Positions 12,012 to 23,384 of a stretch of DNA of 64,000 nt are shown in pieces; position 1 is the first letter of the stretch, and every line of letters starts with the position of its first letter. The position numbers and the translations under genes are program-made. Origin of the DNA: Chionoecetes opilio (lineage: Eukaryota > Arthropoda > Malacostraca > Decapoda > Majidae); assembly GCA_016584305.1 (NCBI GenBank), contig JACEEZ010025355.1, positions 276,001 through 340,000 on the forward strand, read 5' to 3'. The notes beneath the pieces were generated by a model that saw only the letters and a list, made by a program, of their open reading frames with translations, ran no database searches and was not told the DNA's origin.

Positions 12012-13141
12012 CCCTAAACTGCATCTCTTGGTTTTCACTCGGCATATCATGCCCTCACAACCTCTTGTGTGAACATGTAAACAGAAAGTCGGCAAAAAAT
12101 AATGTATCTCGGCATATTGATGTTATAACTGCATCTCTTTGCTTACACTCGGCATATTCTCAGTCGCATAAAGTCGTGTTTTTGTCCTTTTGACCCTTTC
12201 CTGCAGGCTCAGGCTCTTCAATTTCATTCCCTTCCTGCTGGAGACACCCTTGCGTGATGGAGCTGACATCTTGAAATACAGTACTGTATGATGTAATCCC
12301 AAAACACATAAAATAGGTGATAAAGTAAAGCAAAGGTCTGGTACCAGCGTGTAGGCTGTCAGCTGCTGAGCCGTGTTTATGTCGTCCAAGCACCATCTTG
12401 GATACGAATTCCGTTTTTTGTCGCAATTGAAAAAGGATTGGTTTCTGCTTCAAAAACACAACAAGCTTGGTAGGAGCCGAAATAATAATTATAATCAAAG
12501 CAAAACATTGCAAACAATATCACAAAGTAGTATAACACACATTTCAGCAAGTGTTATTGGATTGGGATTCGTAATCCAAGACGGTGCTTGGACGACAAAA
12601 ACAGCGCAGCCTACGCGCTGGTACCCAACCTTTGCCACCTATTTTACGTGTTTTGGGATTACATCATACAGTACTGTATATGAAGATGTCAGCTCCATCA
12701 CGCAAGGGTGTCTCCAGCAGGAAGGGAATGAAATTGAAGAGCCTGAGCCTGCAGGAAAAGGTGAAAGTGCTGGCAAGGATGGATGCAGGTGCGTCCATGC
12801 GTGCTATTTGTGCTGAGTTTGATATCAAATCCAGCACATTCTACCCGTTCACTGGTAAGTGTAGGTTTTATGCTTTTACAGTACTGTATTTACCTTTTTT
12901 TTTTTTTTTTTCTAAACCCATATCAGAGGAGGACATTGCATAACTCGGCACATTGAATAACTCGGCAAGGGCCAGAGCCCCTATCGTGCCGAGTTATAAG
13001 GGTTTTACTGTAGTGCTGATCCACTTGTTTATCACTTGGTGGTAAGGGTTCGCATTTTATCCTTGTCGTATAAGTCAACCCCTAGTTATGGAGAGATCTT
13101 TTCAGGCTCAAAGAGTCGACTTGTACGCCGCCATTTATGGT

Positions 13142-13804
13142 AACCATCGGATAATTCAGACTTTCGGCTAATTCGACCCAGGTCTCCCCACAATTAGTTC
13201 TAATTAAGAGTGGGTTTACTGTAGTGTTATATAATGTGTTATAGTGCAACAAAGTGTTATGGTTGAAAGTTATAGTTCTGTAATTATTGTTCCTATTCAA
13301 ACATTTTAGAACTAACGAACTTAATAATGGCACGGAAAAGCTTGAAAATCGAGGAGTATTATTCCAATCTGTTCTCAGATACTGAGAGCAGCAGTGATAG
13401 TGAGAGAAAGCATTTCCTTATTGTAGGGAAAAGTGATGAGTGACTACGAGTGACCATGAGGTTGACTGAGAGCCGGGAGAAAAAGAGGCTTCTAAATAGA
13501 AGAGAGGTGTCTTTTTCTAAACGTCCTTGCCTTTAGTCCTCGATACACGTGAACGTAAATACTGCTCTTTTTCCTCCCTGTCTCCCTCCTTTCCTCGTTC
13601 CTTTTCCTTTCTCTCCCATATATTCATAGCGGCTTGAAAGTTGCGTCCGTATTGTTAAGCTCAAGACACAAGACACTTATTTGGCCCGATGATCCAAAGA
13701 AGTGGCACCTTATGAGGAAAGAATGGTCAGAAGGCATCAGTTTGCTTCACCTAAGCGACACCCCAAACTCACTTTCAACCTCAAAAGATCAAGGTCAGTT
13801 TACC
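13142..13804. other. Spacer downstream of exon J
   Basis: Begins with a lone MITE-like end pair (AACCATCGGATAATTCAG ... GTGGGTTTACTGTAG, about 13141-13226). The rest shows no recognised gene; short frames have no domain. Confidence 0.4.
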
Positions 13805-14116
13805 TTATCTGTGATGTATTACTAAGTGGGACATGAGAATGCTTTTCTTGGTGGAGTGAAAGGTGCAATATGAGCAATTGTATGCCTTCTCTCCAGTGTG
13901 GGTGCGCACATGCTTCCTTAGGTTTTCCATCTGGGTTGCTCTGAAGGGACAGTGGGGGCATGCAAAGGGCTTCTCCCCAGTGTGAATGCGAGCATGTTTC
14001 TTAAGGTTGGAGATGATTGGGGTCTGGTAAGGGCAGTAGGTGCACTGGTGGATCTTGAAAGGGTTCTTGCCTGGGTTTGCCATACCGCTCCACCTTCCCT
14101 CCACCTCTGGCCTCAC
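13805..14116 (-). CDS. C2H2 zinc-finger alternative terminal exon (exon J, 3 fingers)
   Basis: The 103 residues contain fingers at about 25-45, 53-73 and 81-101, joined by TGEKPF and TGEKAY linkers, after a short spacer. The acceptor is CACCTCCTCTACAG|GTGAGG, phase 0, with a TTAAG at the place where sister exons carry GTAAG. The exon ends two residues after the last His, so the stop directly follows the third finger. It lies between two transposon-rich blocks (9.7-13.1 kb and 14.3-34.3 kb) yet its frame is intact, which argues for selection. DNA-binding terminal exon of the same gene, by inference. Confidence 0.88.
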   Translation of the reverse strand: MRPEVEGRWSGMANPGKNPFKIHQCTYCPYQTPIISNLKKHARIHTGEKPFACPHCPFRATQMENLRKHVRTHTGEKAYNCSYCTFHSTKKSILMSHLVIHHR

Positions 14117-14339
14117 CTGTAGAGGAGGTGTACCTTAATTACCAATACACTTGTTCCTGCTTGCAAAAAGAAAGTATATTCTTGGTTTACTCATAAATGC
14201 TGGAAAATTGATTTTCTAAGACTAATGCAGATATGTTGATTGACAAGGCTGAGAAAGCATTCCTCAGGAGTATGCGTGAATTTTAATGGCAGTGTGGATG
14301 GGCTGTGAGATATAAGATATTTTGATCCTATCTAGACAC

Positions 14340-14490
14340 TTTGCAAGTACCAACTACAAGGTTATTGACTATACAAAGCGCCACCACGCCAGGATGAACT
14401 TGGTGGACTCGAACCGCTGACCGAGTGTGCAGGGACGCTGCACACGCGAGCTCACGGCTCTACCAACCATGCCACCCTGACGGGTTGGGT
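14340..14490 (-). repeat. tRNA-derived SINE head or tRNA-like repeat
   Basis: Read on the minus strand: TGGCATGGTTGGTAGAGC (A-box-like) and, about 60 bp later, CAGCGGTTCGAGTCCACC (B box). Length between boxes suits a long-variable-arm tRNA ancestor. No clean cloverleaf acceptor stem was found, so a SINE rather than a tRNA gene. Confidence 0.6.
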
Positions 14491-15102
14491 TGTGAGATAC
14501 TAATCCACTGTTAAAGTGGTAAATTTTCAATGCTTTCTAGTGATGCAGTGATTCACACCCTGCCTGCATTGAGAGACAAAAATTCCAGCCAGTAATGAAA
14601 GGTGTATCGAACTTACTGTAATCATGAATGGTTTTCACCTCAAAGCCTGTTGCTGAAAGTGAATGTCACTATACAAGTAGCAATTAATACTGTTCACAAC
14701 AGGCAAACATTTAGATTTTGTATACAATTCCAGCTTCAGAAAACTAAACTTGCTTTATAGAATATGCATATTAGAGTTGCTTGCAGCAATCTCATGGACA
14801 GCATGACTAACATGATATTGTACAAAAAGTCTAATTCCCTTCCATTGGTTGTGCAGTGGTGTTGGGGTGAACTGTTGACCTTATGACCAAAGCAACTGTC
14901 ATATCAAAAGTAATTTTCTCGATGGCAACATTGCTGCCAACAACTGTACTCCACGACGCCTTGGTGCCACCCGAGGGATGCAGGCGGCTTATCATGGGAT
15001 GATAATTTAGGTAAACATTGGATGGTACAGTGGGATGCGGAATTAAGATGCACGGGACGTGTGATGTTACTGTAGATGCAAGATTACAAGAGCCTAGGCT
15101 GC
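14491..15102. other. Unrecognised intronic sequence
   Basis: AT-rich, no open frame of note, no repeat recognised by eye. Confidence 0.35.
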
Positions 15103-15110
15103 CTAGCTAA

Positions 15111-15789
15111 CAGTGGCGGCTCGTGGCATAGGGCTGCAGAGCTGCAGCACCCCCAGACACTCACTGCCAAATGTATGATGCCTTTAGAGACACAGCAGAA
15201 TTGATACAATACCAACAAATATATCATAATAAAAAGTAATTATATGTTATTTAATTATTTTCAATACGTTACTAAGTGAATTTTCATTAAAACCAGACCA
15301 AAATTTAAGTTTCTTTATATTTGCTGTACGATTCATGTCTGCGCCGCCGCCGCGCCACTTGTGAACACAATGAGCTGCAGCCGCGGCAGCTAAATTTTCT
15401 CCCTCTCGTATTTACAGTGTGTAGACGGTGTGGTTAAATCGTGCTTTCTTTAATTACCCTATGACGATGGAAAATCCAGTAATGCATTTGCAAAACATCA
15501 ACTTATCCCAGCTGAGTCTGAGAACTGACATTAAATGAAAAGACTGAAATCAAGCGGTACCGACTTTATTTTCAAGTAGTACTGTAATTCTATCATCACC
15601 ACCTCAGCCATCCCTTCTACCACTAACACTACCACCCCCACCATCTCTTCTACTACCACCACTACTACCATGCCCTGAAATCCGTGAACATCAACTACAA
15701 CTCATACCTGAGTTAGGTAAAATTTGTGTATCCTACTGTTGTGTGAAGCTTGCAGTCCCTCCACTGTATTTTATCACGAGCCGCCACTG
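15111..15789. mobile_element. hAT-type MITE with 8-bp target duplication
   Basis: Ends CAGTGGCGGCTCGTG / CACGAGCCGCCACTG flanked by the duplicated octamer CTAGCTAA (15103-15110 and 15790-15797). An 8-bp duplication with CAGNG ends is the hAT signature. 679 bp, no transposase. Confidence 0.9.
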
Positions 15790-16261
15790 CTAGCTAAAAC
15801 CATGTATATTGCAGTTTGCCAAAAATACATTTCACAAGGATATCTCATTATCATAATCATCGTTATTCTGCAAGGCAAGTTTTATGACTAGATATCCAGT
15901 GTTTGCCATCTGATGACAGATCACCCAGCTGTGTGGATGGTTGAGCTCGTCTGTCAGGTTTAGGGTCCCTGTCTAGGATTTTATCCTAGGTCTTTGACTA
16001 ATGAAGTTGACTGATATATATGTGTATACAAGTCATCTTCACATTAAACTTACAGGATACTTGAGTTTCATGAGCCTTGAGCTGTGTGCTGATTCTAAGG
16101 CCAGTACAGTAAAAGCTTTATAACTCGGCACTGTATAACTCGGAATTTGATATAACTCGGCATGGCAAAGGCAAAGTTTTTTTTTAGTTTTTTTATGTTT
16201 TTTATTTTTTTTATTATTTTTTATAATTATAATATATCGTATATATTTTTTTTTTTTTTTT

Positions 16262-16912
16262 TATACACACCTATGCCTATAGCTCGTGTAGGCAGTGAGC
16301 TACAGGGGTGGGATGGTAGGCCCTGGAGGCTCACTCGAGGGCTGTGATGGTTGGCCTTCGCCCGTGGTGGCGCAGGCAGGATTGTTATAGTGACGCCCAG
16401 GGCCGGATCAAAAGCTGTGGGGGCCCTGCGGCTCAGCTTTTGTGGGGCCCCTATATTCGCACGAAAATTAAGCACTTTTGTGGGTATTTTGAGGCCTATG
16501 TTTGGCAAAGAACTGTTAATGCATAGACTGGTATTCAGAGATAAAGGATGAAACAGAGACAGACAAATATGCTTTGGTTTTGTAACTTGCCAATGTTTTT
16601 AATATTACTGCTTAAAGCTAATATACATATGGTGGGGGCCCTTTTGGTGGGGGCCCTGGGGCAAGAGCCCCGGTAGCCCCCCCCCTTAATCCGGCCCTGG
16701 ACTGACGCCTGTGATTAGAGGCTCATGCCGCCCCCTGTGTCCTCCCATGCACTCACAGTCGAAGGTGGAGTTAATGGACAGGGCATGTGGGTGTTCTTAG
16801 GCCACTCGACGGTGCAGAAAGATTTCAAGTGGATTTATGGGTCTCACTCGGGATCGAACTCAGGTCTTCGAGAACGCCACTCGGTGACGCTAACCACTCT
16901 GTTACCGAGGCC
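16262..16912 (-). repeat. SINE on the minus strand, split by a hAT MITE
   Basis: Blocks about 16262-16397 and 16700-16912 match the full SINE at 56058; the break is the hAT-like insert 16398-16699. Confidence 0.75.
16398..16699. mobile_element. hAT-type MITE
   Basis: Ends CAGGGCCGGAT and ATCCGGCCCTG, flanked by similar GTGACGCC / CTGACGCC, giving an imperfect 8-bp duplication. About 300 bp with GGGGGCCC-rich subterminal parts; no coding capacity. Confidence 0.8.
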
Positions 16913-18115
16913 CTAAACTGCATCTCGTGGTTTTCACTCGGCATATCATGCCCTCACAACCTCTTGTGTGAACATGTAAACAGAAAGTCAGCAAAAAATA
17001 ATGTATCTCGGCATATTGATGTTATAACTGCATCTCTTCGCTTACACTCGGCATATCGTCAGTCGCATAAAGTCGTATTTTTGTCCTTTTGATCTTTTCC
17101 TGCAGGCTCAGACTCTTCAATTTCATTCCCTTCCTGCTGGAGACACCCTTGCGTGATGGAGCTGACATCTTGATATACAGTACTGTATGATGTAATCCCA
17201 AAACGCGTAAAATAGGTGGCAAAGTAAAGCAAAGGTCGGGTACCAACGCGTAGGCTGAGCCGTGTTTTTGTCGTCCAAGCACCGTCTTGGATTACGAATC
17301 CCAATCCAATAACACTTGCTGAAATGTGTGTTATACTACTTTGTGATATTGTTTGCAATGTTTTGCATTGATTATTATTTTGGCTCCTACCAAGCTTGTT
17401 GTGTTTTTGAAGCAGAAACCAATCCTTTTTCAATTTCGACAAAAAACGGAATTCATATCCAAGACATGTTTTGACGACATAAACACGGCTCAGCTGACAG
17501 CCTACATGCTCGTTCCCGACCTTTGCTTTACTTTGCCACCTATTTTATGTGTTTTGGGATTACATCATACAGTACTGTATTTCAAGATGTCAGCTCCATC
17601 ACGCAAGGGTGTCTCCAGCAGGAAGGGAATGAAATTGAAGAGCCTGAGCCTGCAGGAAAAGGTGAAAGTGCTGGCAAGGATGGATGCAGGTGCGTCCATG
17701 CGTGCTATTTGTGCTGAGTTTGATATCAAATCCAGCACATGCTACCCGTTCACTGGTAAGTGTAGTTTTTATGCTTTTACAGTACTGTATTTACTTTTTT
17801 TTTTTTTTTTTCCCCCCCCCCATATCAGAGGAGGACATTGCATAACTCTGCACATTGAATAACTCGGCAAGGACCAGAGCCCCTATCGTGCCGAGTTATA
17901 AGGCTTTTACTGTACCAAGAGTTATGGTGGTAGACGGTCACGGTTGTACCATGAGAAGGGTAATTATTGGAACGAAGAGCCTGAGTGGCAGTCGTAGCAA
18001 GCCAGGCAAGACACGGGTTACCCCCGTGTCTTCCCACAACCTTTGATGAATTTTTATTACATTCCTAATCTGGAGGGATTAATAGATATTTTAACAAGAT
18101 ATTTTCCAATAAGTA

Positions 18116-19173
18116 CACACAACCCTCGTTTTCTCGGACCTCCATTTCCCGGATATCGGATTTGCCGGACAAATTCCGAGGTCCGGGGATATGTCAGAGT
18201 CCCGGACAAATGCCTGGTTTAGTCCGTAAATCGACAAAGTTGTCCGGCGGTCCGAGCGTCTCCTGTCACCCCTGGTCAGTGTCCGCGCCTCCCGCCAGGT
18301 GGCAGCATGCTCAGCGGTCGTATTATTTACATTTGGGCACACGACACTCATGGTTCACCTGCACCGCCTCCGTCAGTCCCCTGACCCCCACTGCCCCTGG
18401 TACAGGAATGTCTCTGAGACTATTGAACACTTTCTGCTGCCTCCCGCTAGGTGGCAGCATACTCAGCGGTCGTATTGTTTATATTTGGGCGCACGACACT
18501 CACAGTTCACCTGCACCGCCTCTGTCAGTCCCCTGACCCCCACTGCCCCTGATGCAGGAACGTCTCTGAGACTATTGAACACTCTGCTGCTTCCCGCCAG
18601 GTGGCAGCATGCTCAGCGGTCGTATTGTTTACATTTAGGCACAAGACACTCATGGTTCACCTGCACCACCTCCGTTAGTCCCCTGACCCTCACTGCACCT
18701 GGTGCAGGAACATCTCTGAGACTATTCAACACTTTCTGCTGCAGTGTCCGCGCTTCCACTCCCACCGTGTAGTGTTACACACTCAACTCCTTGCCCTGAA
18801 AGTCGCCACCTGTGACCTGCCCACCCTGCTGGCAGCGGCTGGCGTCCAACCCTCCCGGCAACATGCTGTCATCCGCCTCACCTGTGCCTTCCTGAGGAAG
18901 ACAGGTCAACTACAGCGCCTGTGATAGCATCATAGGACATCACCAGGGCTCATAGTGTTCCCCAAGGGATCCTCGCAGCCCTAAAAACAACAACAAAGTG
19001 ACGTAAAAGTCCTCGGCGGGGTAGTTGATATTGGCGGTTGCCGGACAGTAAATACTAGAGTAGGATAAACGTCCGGGGGTGGGTAATGGCCTCGGACTGT
19101 TGCGATTCCCGGACGTTTGCGGTTCCCGGACCAGTGCTCCCCCCTATTAGTCCGGGAAAAGGAGGGTTGTTTG
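18116..19173. mobile_element. TA-flanked Tigger-like MITE with internal tandem repeat
   Basis: Ends TA|CACACAACCCTCGTTTTCTC and (inverted) CAAACAACCCTCCTTTTCCC. Between them a unit of about 150 bp (CCAGGTGGCAGCATGCTCAG...) occurs three times, about 18285-18734. No transposase. Confidence 0.8.
18285..18734 (+). repeat. Three tandem 150-bp units
   Basis: Units start near 18289, 18440 and 18590 at GCCAGGTGGCAGCAT and differ by a few substitutions and small gaps. Frames through it give repeats but no known domain. Confidence 0.85.
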
Positions 19174-19844
19174 TACAAGATTAATAGATATTTCATATAC
19201 GGTAATAAGTGCTAATAAGTAATTTGAGTGATAATAATAGTGCCGACCGGGGTAATTTGGTCCTGGTTTTGACAAACTTTGATCTAGTTTCCAGATCTAT
19301 TGAAATAAACAAACAAAAAGTTAATACAATCATAGGAGGGTCACTACCTATATGTCATTAAAGTTTGAACAAATGTCCATTATAGCTCTGTTAGCAATAC
19401 ACTGCGAAGTGCGGACCGCATTGTTACACTAAATGGGGTAAATCGGACCTAACTCTGGGGTAAATTGGTCATATATATATAAAGAAAAAAATATTTCTTA
19501 AAGTAGTCGTCCAGACCATTTCATCATTCCTGATTTAATGCAGTCAAATCATAGCCATTGACGAGTATATCAACAATACGTCGTCACTTTTTGTATCCAG
19601 TCAGCCGTTTTTAAATAATCCGCAATCAAAATCTGCAAATTCCCCGAGTTCTCAAAACGCACTCAAGATTTGCAGACGCTCAGGCTCAGGCTCCGTGACG
19701 TACCATCAGGGAGGCTCATCTTCCCGCGCTGATCAGAGGCACGTAAACACAGAGATAAATATAATAGTACTTGAAGATATTTGGGTGTTTCTGATAGATT
19801 TTTTTTGCTATATGCCACATGCATGCATCCTTTATGGGTGCAGC

Positions 19845-19990
19845 ATGCTTCCTTCCCACACACACGCCTGCACACCGACACCCTTCCCACACACGCTGCA
19901 CACCGACCCCTTCCACAACACGCCTGCACACCGACACCCTTCCCACACACACGCCTGCACACCGACACCCTTCCCACACACACGCCTGGG
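19845..19990 (+). repeat. CACACGCC-rich tandem repeat
   Basis: Units of about 32 bp (CACACGCCTGCACACCGACA...) repeated four to five times. The same unit fills 20930-21260, and an inverted piece lies at 21280-21340. Confidence 0.85.
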
Positions 19991-20159
19991 AAACACTTTG
20001 GAACTCATCCTTCCGGCTTTGACTGAAATGAACTACCGCACTGTATTGTATGCTTATTATACTTCACATCTGTAAAGGTTCCAGCGTGCGCTCAGCCTTG
20101 GTTAACCCACACGACCGCTATGAAATATGAGGTGCCTCAAAAAATTCTAAGTCCAGTTA

Positions 20160-20770
20160 GGTTGTGGTTAAGGTTAGGTTAGGTTAGGTATACTTTGTGG
20201 TTAAGGTTAGGTTAGGTTAGGTTAGGTATACTTTGTGGTTAAGGTTAGGTTAGGTTAGGTATACTTTGTGGTTAAGGTTAGGTTAGGTTAGGTATACTTT
20301 GTGGTTAAGGTTAGGTTAGGTTAGGTATACTTTGTGGTTAAGGTTAGGTTAGGTTAGGTATACTTTGTGGTTAAGGTTAGGTTAGGTTAGGTATACTTTG
20401 TGGTTAAGGTTAGGTTAGGCTAGGTTAGGTATACTTTGTGGTTAAGGTTAGGTTAGGCTAGGTATACTTTGTGGTTAAGGTTAGGTTAGGTTAGGTATAC
20501 TTTGTGGTTAAGGTTAGGTTAGGTTAGGTTAGGTTAGGTATACTTTGTGGTTAAGGTTAGGTTAGGTTAGGTATACTTTGTGGTTAAGGTTAGGTTAGGT
20601 TAGGTATACTTTGTGGTTAAGGTTAGGTTAGGTTAGGTTAGGTTAGGTATACTTTGTGGTTAAGGTTAGGTTAGGTATACTTTGTGGTTAAGGTTAGGTT
20701 AGGTTAGGTATACTTTGTGGTTAAGGTTAGGTTAGGTATACTTTGTGGTTAAGGTTAGGTTAGGTTAGAT
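20160..20770 (+). repeat. Telomere-like TTAGG array with a spacer unit
   Basis: About 18 units of TATACTTTGTGGTTAA followed by two to five TTAGG copies. TTAGG is the arthropod telomere repeat; here it is interstitial and inside a transposon. Confidence 0.9.
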
Positions 20771-20929
20771 TTTTACATATAGTGACTTTGATGATTTTTT
20801 GGGGGAGCCATAAATCACTTATATTTGCTTCCCCCACCCAAAAACCCCGTATTCCCGCCAGTTCCCCAGGCTTGTTGGCTATAGGGGGAAGAAAAAAAAG
20901 ATAGGGGTGAAGGACTTCTTCCAAAGTTT

Positions 20930-21345
20930 TACCCACGCCTGCACACACGCCTCCTTCCCACACACACGCTTGCGTACACGCCTCCTTCCCACACACACGC
21001 CTGCACACACGCCTCCTTCCCACACACACGCCTGCAGACACGCTTCCTTCCCACACACACGCCTGCACACCGACACCCTTCCCACACAGACGTCTGCACA
21101 CACACACGCCTGCACACACGCCTCCTTCCCACACACACGCTTCCTTCCCACACACACGCCTGCACACCGACACCCTTCCCACACACACGCCTGCACACCG
21201 ACACCCTTCTTACACACACGCCTACTTCCCACACACACGCCTGCACACACGCCCTCCACACACGTGTGTGTTGTGTGTGTTATGTGTGTGTGTGTGCAGG
21301 AAGGGTGTTGGTGCGCAGGCGTGTGTGTGGGAAGAGTGTCGGTCA
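20930..21345 (+). repeat. CACACGCC-rich tandem repeat with inverted end
   Basis: Irregular units of CCTTCCCACACACACGCCTGCA-type sequence to about 21260, then the reverse complement (GTGTGTGTGTGCAGGAAGG...) to 21345, so the array can fold on itself. Confidence 0.85.
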
Positions 21346-21859
21346 CAGCGACAGATTCACTGTCTGACACCGAAGTACAATCGGTCATCATAACATTTGC
21401 CGACAGGTGTCAGACAGAGTGTCTGCGGGCGTCCCCGTTCTGACGTCATCAATAACAGTCGTAGCCCTGTTGGAGGGAAGATTTTTTTTTTCGCGCGCTT
21501 TTTACAAAAGTCGTGTTTTTACGGAAATAAGGCCTGGAAATCAATTATTTTTGGTGGATTAGGTGTTTTGAATGTACAGTCAACATAATTAGGCAAAAAA
21601 AAAAATGGTCTGGACGACTGCTTTAAAAATTTGACAAACCTCCAAAAACTTAAACAACATGTCATACCATGCCCATGGACACTATCAAACATTCTGTGAG
21701 CTGTTCTTCACATTCTCTGGGGAGGCGGAAAAGATGACCAACACGCACACGTTTGGGTTCCAGTCTTTGAGTTCCTAGTCTTTCTTCTTTTTCTAGGTCT
21801 AAGTTAGTTTTTCTTTTATAGTTTCTAAGCATTGTTATTTAATTTAATAATACTTTACA

Positions 21860-22540
21860 CTAGGGCCAGAATTCCCTACACAATTGGGAGTATGGTTTCT
21901 GTTTACCTTATTGGATTCTAGGAAACATTCTCTCTATGAGCTTCCGTCACAAAGCACTTCTTTCAGAGATATAAGATGTTTTTAATAGGAAGGAGATCCG
22001 AGTGTATAGGAGATATGAAAATTAAACTAACCTAACCCCACCTTTTGACTCACTAACCTAACCTAACTCACGCTTTAACCTCCAAACTAATGTCAAATCT
22101 GCATTAAAAAAGTGTCCGTGGCAAGGGAAGAACAGAGGCGATGCAGGTCACAAGAGGAAGAAGAGTCAGGCGCACGTAAACACTTGGCTCTCGCCTCCCT
22201 ATGAACATGTCATTATCTTCTAAAGTAATGATTTGCGACGGAAACTCAGAGAAAATGTTTCCTAGAATTAAATAAGGTAAACAGAACCACACTCCCAATT
22301 GTGTAGGGAATTTCGGTCCCAATGTAAAATAGTACCGTTAGGTTACGTAATCAATACCCATGTTAGGTTAGTTAACTAGCAGGGAGGTATGGGTGGGCAT
22401 AGCCCCCCAGTTATGTCAGGAGAGTATTGGTTTATAGGAAGTATTGGTTGAAACTGCACATTTACCGTATCCATTAAGGTAAACAGAAATCATTCTCCCA
22501 ATTGTGTAGAGAATTCTGGTCCTTGAGTAAAAATTTACCC
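21860..22540. repeat. Inverted repeat pair plus third copy
   Basis: CCCTACACAATTGGGAGTATGG... at about 21870-21955 returns inverted at about 22240-22320 and again, partly, at 22475-22520. Likely a decayed foldback element. Confidence 0.6.
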
Positions 22541-23384
22541 TTAATTTATATACCAGCACCCTTAAACTAATTCCATATTAGCATTCAACAATCTGAAACA
22601 AAAGAAACAATTACAAATAAGCAGTTAATCCTCACCGTGATATGCCGTGAGGGGTACATTACACTGGGTCCAATTTACCCCGTGAGTGTTTTTGTCACCG
22701 GGGTAAATACGGACCCAAACTGAGCATTGATCATACGAAAATGAGACAAGATAGAGCATTTTTTATATTTTCATGTTAAAGTAGAGGAAAAACACTCTAT
22801 ATACGCTTATTTACAAGAATGTACTCCGTCTCGTATTTGAATCCCATGAAAGTTCGCCAAATCAGCTGATTTTGTAAACAAACTTCGCCGCAACTTTTTT
22901 TTGCTGTCGTTTTACTCATTTTCTATTTTGGTTTCTGGGTTCAGTTAAATATCGATATTTATATTCATATTAATACTAGAAATGTTAAAATGGTTGTTTT
23001 ACTACATGGGATATTCAAAACTGTTACACTCTTATTTATATTGAAACAAACACCAAAGCAAAAATGGCGGTCCGAATAGAACCGGTCCATTGGAAGGACC
23101 AAATTAACCCGGTCGGCACTACATAAGATTCGGGGTAATGGGGTCGGTCTGGGTTAAACGGCCGCCTTTCTTGAGGTCGCTGCCGGAACCTGCTGGAAAG
23201 AATCTCTTACCGCTCATGTGTACCTTGCAGGGTTTCCTGTTTTGAGGGTTTCTTAGCATCTCGGAATTCCGGGACAAACCAGGGTATTTCCCGGGATCCC
23301 GGGATTTCCCGCATCAGGTAATATTTGTACTAACTAATGCTGTACTAAGTGCGAACCCCACATACTAAATTAATGTAGTATATA

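Larger units (their letters stand above)
10176..13010. mobile_element. Tigger/pogo-like element, copy 1
   Basis: Ends TA|CAGTAAAACCCTTATAACTC at both sides. Near the right end (about 12680-12860) it encodes a short CENP-B/Tigger-type N-terminal helix-turn-helix: KLKSLSLQEKVKVLARMDAG then RAICAEFDIKSST. A head-to-head inverted partial copy lies at about 12170-12360. The DDE catalytic part is absent. Contains a minus-strand SINE split by a foldback element. Confidence 0.8.
9680..13140. mobile_element. TA-flanked DNA transposon with nested insert
   Basis: Ends CCGTAAATGGCGGCGTATAA and, inverted, CCATAAATGGCGGCGTACAA, each flanked by TA. The GTATAAGTCGACCCC end style resembles Tigger/pogo elements. 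Most of its length is a second element (10176-13010). No transposase of its own is seen. Confidence 0.75.
16107..17912. mobile_element. Tigger/pogo-like element, copy 2
   Basis: Ends TA|CAGTAAAAGCTTTATAACTC and its inverse. Carries the same CENP-B-like helix-turn-helix coding piece (about 17587-17760), followed by a possible splice donor (ACTGGTAAGTG), and the same minus-strand SINE as copy 1, so SINE insertion preceded amplification. No catalytic domain. Confidence 0.8.
19502..21622. mobile_element. TTAA-flanked (piggyBac-type) non-autonomous element
   Basis: Ends AGTAGTCGTCCAGACCATTT and (inverted) AGCAGTCGTCCAGACCATTT, each bordered by TTAA (19498-19501, 21623-21626), the target used by piggyBac transposases. 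Its inside consists of CA/CG-rich tandem repeats and a TTAGG-rich array; no transposase. Confidence 0.85.
19240..23119. mobile_element. TA-flanked DNA transposon, 3.9 kb with nested insert
   Basis: Ends TA|GTGCCGACCGGGGTAATTTG and its inverted match (GGGTTAATTTGG), with further subterminal inverted GGGGTAAAT-type blocks near 19435 and 22670. No transposase recognised. It holds the TTAA element 19502-21622 and the palindromic repeats at 21860-22540. Confidence 0.75.

Noticed and set aside
14340..14490. Possible tRNA gene
   Set aside because: A- and B-box-like sequences are present but no acceptor stem pairing was found; better a SINE head.
20907..21443. Long frames on both strands rich in Cys/His/Thr-Pro repeats
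   Set aside because: Produced by the CACACGCC tandem repeat, open on both strands; not genes.
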